Of a stretch of DNA of 11,575 bases, positions 9,499 to 11,575 are shown piece by piece. The stretch is taken from the NCBI GenBank assembly GCA_027596945.1, contig JADGJH010000738.1, forward strand, positions 3,292-14,866, in the 5' to 3' direction. The DNA is from Physocladia obscura. Taxonomy: Eukaryota > Chytridiomycota > Chytridiomycetes > Chytridiales > Chytriomycetaceae. Both the position numbers and the translations under genes were made by a program. The notes below the pieces were generated by a model, which saw only the letters and a program-made list of their open reading frames with translations, did not search any database and was not told the DNA's origin. How positions within the stretch are numbered: position 1 is the stretch's first letter; the number at the start of each line of letters is the position of its first letter.

Positions 9499-9732
9499 CT
9501 ATTGGGGGGTTGCTTTTGAAAGCTCTACTTCTGTTGTTGCCAAAATCTTGCATTACTGAGACACTTGCAAAAATATTGACAAATTCTAAAGGAAGTATTG
9601 TTGTCCAATATTTCTGTTTTCCACTGTTATTATCGATTTTGGGAAAAAAACTCCTAGCAGGTTAGATTTTTCTCAAAGCATTCTCCTGTCAGCTTTCCAT
9701 CATGATGTCATTCAAGTTTGACAGTTTTGTCA

Positions 9733-9754
9733 GTCATCAAGGCATATTGATGAC
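9733..9754. repeat. 8-bp perfect inverted repeat with 6-nt loop
   Basis: GTCATCAA and TTGATGAC flank GGCATA, about 385 bases upstream of gene 4. The neighbouring 60 bases also repeat TGTCA/TGACA words (for example TTTGACAG and TTTGTCAG). It could be a binding site for a dimeric regulator, but an arm of 8 bp in AT-rich DNA can arise by chance. Confidence 0.3.
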
Positions 9755-10138
9755 AGTAAGTAGTGAATTTAACATTTTGAACCAGACCATTCAGATAATA
9801 TTATTTTTACCATTGAATTTGAACGTGAAGAGTACAATGGAAAGCATTGCATTTGTGTAACGTAATTAGCACTGCAAATGGCAATAATTACAAATGCGTC
9901 GTGAAAAGGAAAAAAAGTTTGATTACGGTCTGAAGTCAATTTGTGGCTGTAGTGCCGACAAAAATAAATAATCTGTGCATTTTTCTGTTTTGATTTATAA
10001 CTCCGGCCCGGCGCTTTTCTCAACCTCTGTATGTCACATGCTGTGCAATTTTTACTTCACTCTTTCCAAGAAACAGACGAAGTGACGCACCTCATAAGGG
10101 AACTGAAACGAATAACGAAACGAGCAAAATAGAATAGA

Positions 10139-11439
10139 ATGGTGGATAATAGAAACAAGAAAACGCACTCTGCGTTGAAGGTGTTGGCGGTAATTATGAG
10201 TTTGGCGGCGGTTCCGTCAACAACAGCATTCAACATTGGACGCTTGGGCCACTGGAATCCTGGAGCATTGAATGTGCAGCAGGTGCAAGACTGTACGTAT
10301 ACTTATCAGGTTGACGGCAACAGCACGACGTGCACGCAGGTGGCAGCAGTGACGTCAATGGTGAGTTCAATAACAGCATCATATGGTTGACTGACGGTAG
10401 CTGATGTGGTTACAGACAGTAGCACAGTTGCAGACGCTCAACACGTGGCTGAGCTGCACGCGGCCAATATCGGAGAATGCATTAGTGTGTATTGGCGCGT
10501 CGCTGGCCGTATCGAGTGGGGGTGCGGTGGTGCCGGACACGACGGCGGGTGCAACGGCCACGGCAGGCGCGGCGGCGACCGACATTGTCTCGTACACGAC
10601 GGTGTCGGGCACGGTGGTCGGCGTCACGGTCACCGTTACGGCCGCAGTCACGGCAACAGTCACGGCGGCGGCGGCGGCGGCGGCTTTGTCGGCCTCCTCG
10701 GCTTTGTCGGCCTCCTCGGCTGCCGCGGCTGCTTCGGCCGCGGCAGCGGAGTCGGCGTCGGTTGCGTCGGCGTCGGCGGCCAGTGCGTCTGCCGCTGCCG
10801 CCGCCGCCGCTGCCGAAGCGACGGCCGAAGCCGAAGCCGAGGCTGAAGCTGCCGCCGCGTCTGCTTCTGCGTCAGCCGCCGCCGCCGCTGCCGCTGCTAG
10901 CAGCAGTCTCGCGGGCGCACAGAGCAGCTGCAATGCCGGCGACTACTCCGGCTGCCAGACCATTGCTTACAACTACGATGATCCACCCGATGTTAGCGGC
11001 GAGGACTTTGACAGGTAATACTGAACTGCTCCAGAGAGACAATTAATAATCTCCCACCATCTATTACATTTGCAGCGCGTGTTTGGATCTTGCAAACTAC
11101 GCCCGCAGCATCTACGATCCGTCTGCCGCCGCCCTGGTGTGGGACTCGACCCTTGCTTCGTACGCCGCTGCCTCTGCCGACTACGCCGCCACTTACGATT
11201 GTTCTGACTGCCACACGAACTCCGGGGCAGGGACTTCATGGGGTCAGAACCTGTATCTCGGCGTCGGAACCTGTGCCGATGCGTATTTTGGCTGGGTCAC
11301 TCAGGAAGCTGAAGGTGCTGGTGCTTCGTATGGTCATTTTGCCAATATTGTTGGATTCGCTGCCCCATATGTGTCGATGGGATGTGGTGCCGCAACTGTT
11401 AATGGCATCGTCGCCATTGCCTGTGACTATGGGCTGTAA
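10139..11439 (+). CDS. Secreted protein: LysM module, long Ala-rich linker, CAP (SCP/PR-1) domain
   Basis: Predicted exons are 10139-10360, 10416-11014 and 11076-11439 (1185 nt, 394 residues, TAA stop). The signal peptide is about residues 1-30, ending PSTTA, followed by LGHW (37-40). A compact LysM module covers about 52-99 (Cys52, Cys65, LQTLN with Asn83, Cys88, Cys99). The linker first has Val-Thr repeats (near 120-157), then a run dominated by Ala with Ser, Glu and Val (158-235). The CAP domain covers about 246-394: CHTNSG (His320), SWGQNLYLG (Gln331), Trp347 and Glu351, YGHF (His361), VSMGC (377) and ending at CDYGL (Cys390). It is a close sister of gene 3, sharing a 25-nt identical block around GQNLYL, but it ends right after the CAP core without gene 3's 13-residue tail. 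The linker exon is much richer in G and C than the rest. The acceptor at 10415 is chosen because it places Asn83 nine residues after the junction, as in the paralogues; 10433 would also keep frame. Introns: GTGAGT-CAG (55 nt, phase 0) and GTAATA-CAG (61 nt, phase 2). Confidence 0.86.
10361..10415 (+). other. Intron 1 of gene 4 (shared position)
   Basis: GTGAGT follows ATG (Met74) directly and the intron ends GTTACAG at 55 nt, phase 0. GACTGAC lies about 20 nt from the acceptor and can serve as branch site. The alternative AG at 10432-10433 is in frame but would delete the LysM second-half helix. Confidence 0.78.
10665..10898 (+). repeat. GC-rich Ala-coding low-complexity tract in gene 4
   Basis: The tract opens with seven consecutive GCG/GCN codons and continues with Ala-Ser, Ala-Glu and Ala-Val mixtures for 78 codons. 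It includes an almost exact tandem of a 15-nt unit encoding LSASS (around 10681-10715). Its G+C content is far above the AT-rich surroundings. As a result all three + frames and one - frame stay open here, creating long false open frames. Confidence 0.8.
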
Positions 11440-11575
11440 ACGAACGGGACTAAAAACACTTTTTAAATAACTATCATCTTCAATACCTTATTTTCTACTG
11501 ACTCAATTTTATTCCGACTATATACTGCTTTGCCTCATATGCATGTGCTTTGTCTGTGCGTTTTCGCTTATTCCG

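Larger units (their letters stand above)
8613..10138. other. 1.5 kb spacer before gene 4, no recognised gene
   Basis: This is the largest gap in the window. It is AT-rich with several homopolymer runs (for example T at about 9186-9196). Short + strand frames at 8644-8838 and 9435-9665, and a - strand frame at 9769-10023, are hydrophobic or composition-driven and match nothing known to me. A - strand stop-to-stop frame (9241-9498) and a small hairpin (9733-9754) are listed separately. The last 100 bases before gene 4 are A-rich with no clear TATA element. Confidence 0.5.

Noticed and set aside
9435..9665. Leu-rich + frame of 76 codons resembling a membrane segment
   Set aside because: It begins at GTG in AT-rich spacer DNA. 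Leu-rich frames arise easily from T/G-rich sequence, and no neighbour or splice signal supports a gene.
10379..10933. Long - strand open frame (184 codons) opposite gene 4, rich in Ala and Asp
   Set aside because: It is a mirror of the GC-rich GCN-coding tract on the + strand; Ala codons read backwards give few stops. It has no domain and covers a splice site of gene 4.
10406..11046. Two alternative + frames over the gene 4 linker (Gly/His/Arg-rich and Arg/Pro-rich)
   Set aside because: They are frame shadows of the same GC-rich repeat. Only the Ala-rich frame joins the signal peptide-LysM exon and the CAP exon in phase.

Overview
The window reads as nuclear DNA of a fungus, probably an early-diverging one such as a chytrid or another zoosporic or zygomycete lineage; the lineage is inference. 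Four spliced protein genes lie on the + strand. Their introns are short (55-76 nt, one of 104 nt), with GT..AG ends and, in several, CTAAC/CTGAC-like branch sites. Spacers are AT-rich with long A or T runs, and all genes use the standard code. No bacterial-style operons, tRNA, rRNA or CRISPR array were seen. All exon joins come from reading frames, splice signals and alignment among the genes, without transcript data.

Left part (1-4649). The edge carries a short decayed Ty1/copia-type integrase fragment (about 137-301), followed by A-rich low-complexity DNA. Gene 1 (797-4649, eight exons, 1142 codons plus stop) encodes an AWS-SET-postSET histone lysine methyltransferase of the ASH1/NSD/SET2 (H3K36) class, most like fungal ASH1.

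Right part (5324-11439). Three genes in tandem encode secreted proteins of one design: signal peptide, a short Gly-His-Trp or Gly-His-x-x-Trp segment, an N-terminal cysteine-framed LysM region, a low-complexity linker, and a C-terminal CAP (SCP/PR-1) domain. Gene 2 (465 aa) has three LysM modules, a Ser/Thr/Pro linker and a very divergent CAP domain. Genes 3 (395 aa) and 4 (394 aa) have one LysM, an Ala-rich linker and close sister CAP domains. In all three a phase-0 intron interrupts the first LysM at the same residue, just after a Met codon. First exons of genes 3 and 4 are both exactly 222 nt. The array therefore arose by duplication, with linker, LysM number and CAP sequence diverging afterwards.

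Working together. LysM modules usually bind chitin or related N-acetylglucosamine polymers, and CAP domains of yeast Pry type bind sterols or fatty acids outside the cell. The cluster could therefore encode wall-anchored or chitin-targeted CAP proteins, but substrate and role are not shown by the sequence. Nothing visible links them functionally to the chromatin gene next door. The 1.5 kb spacer before gene 4 holds no recognised gene, only an 86-codon open stretch on the - strand that may be a relic.
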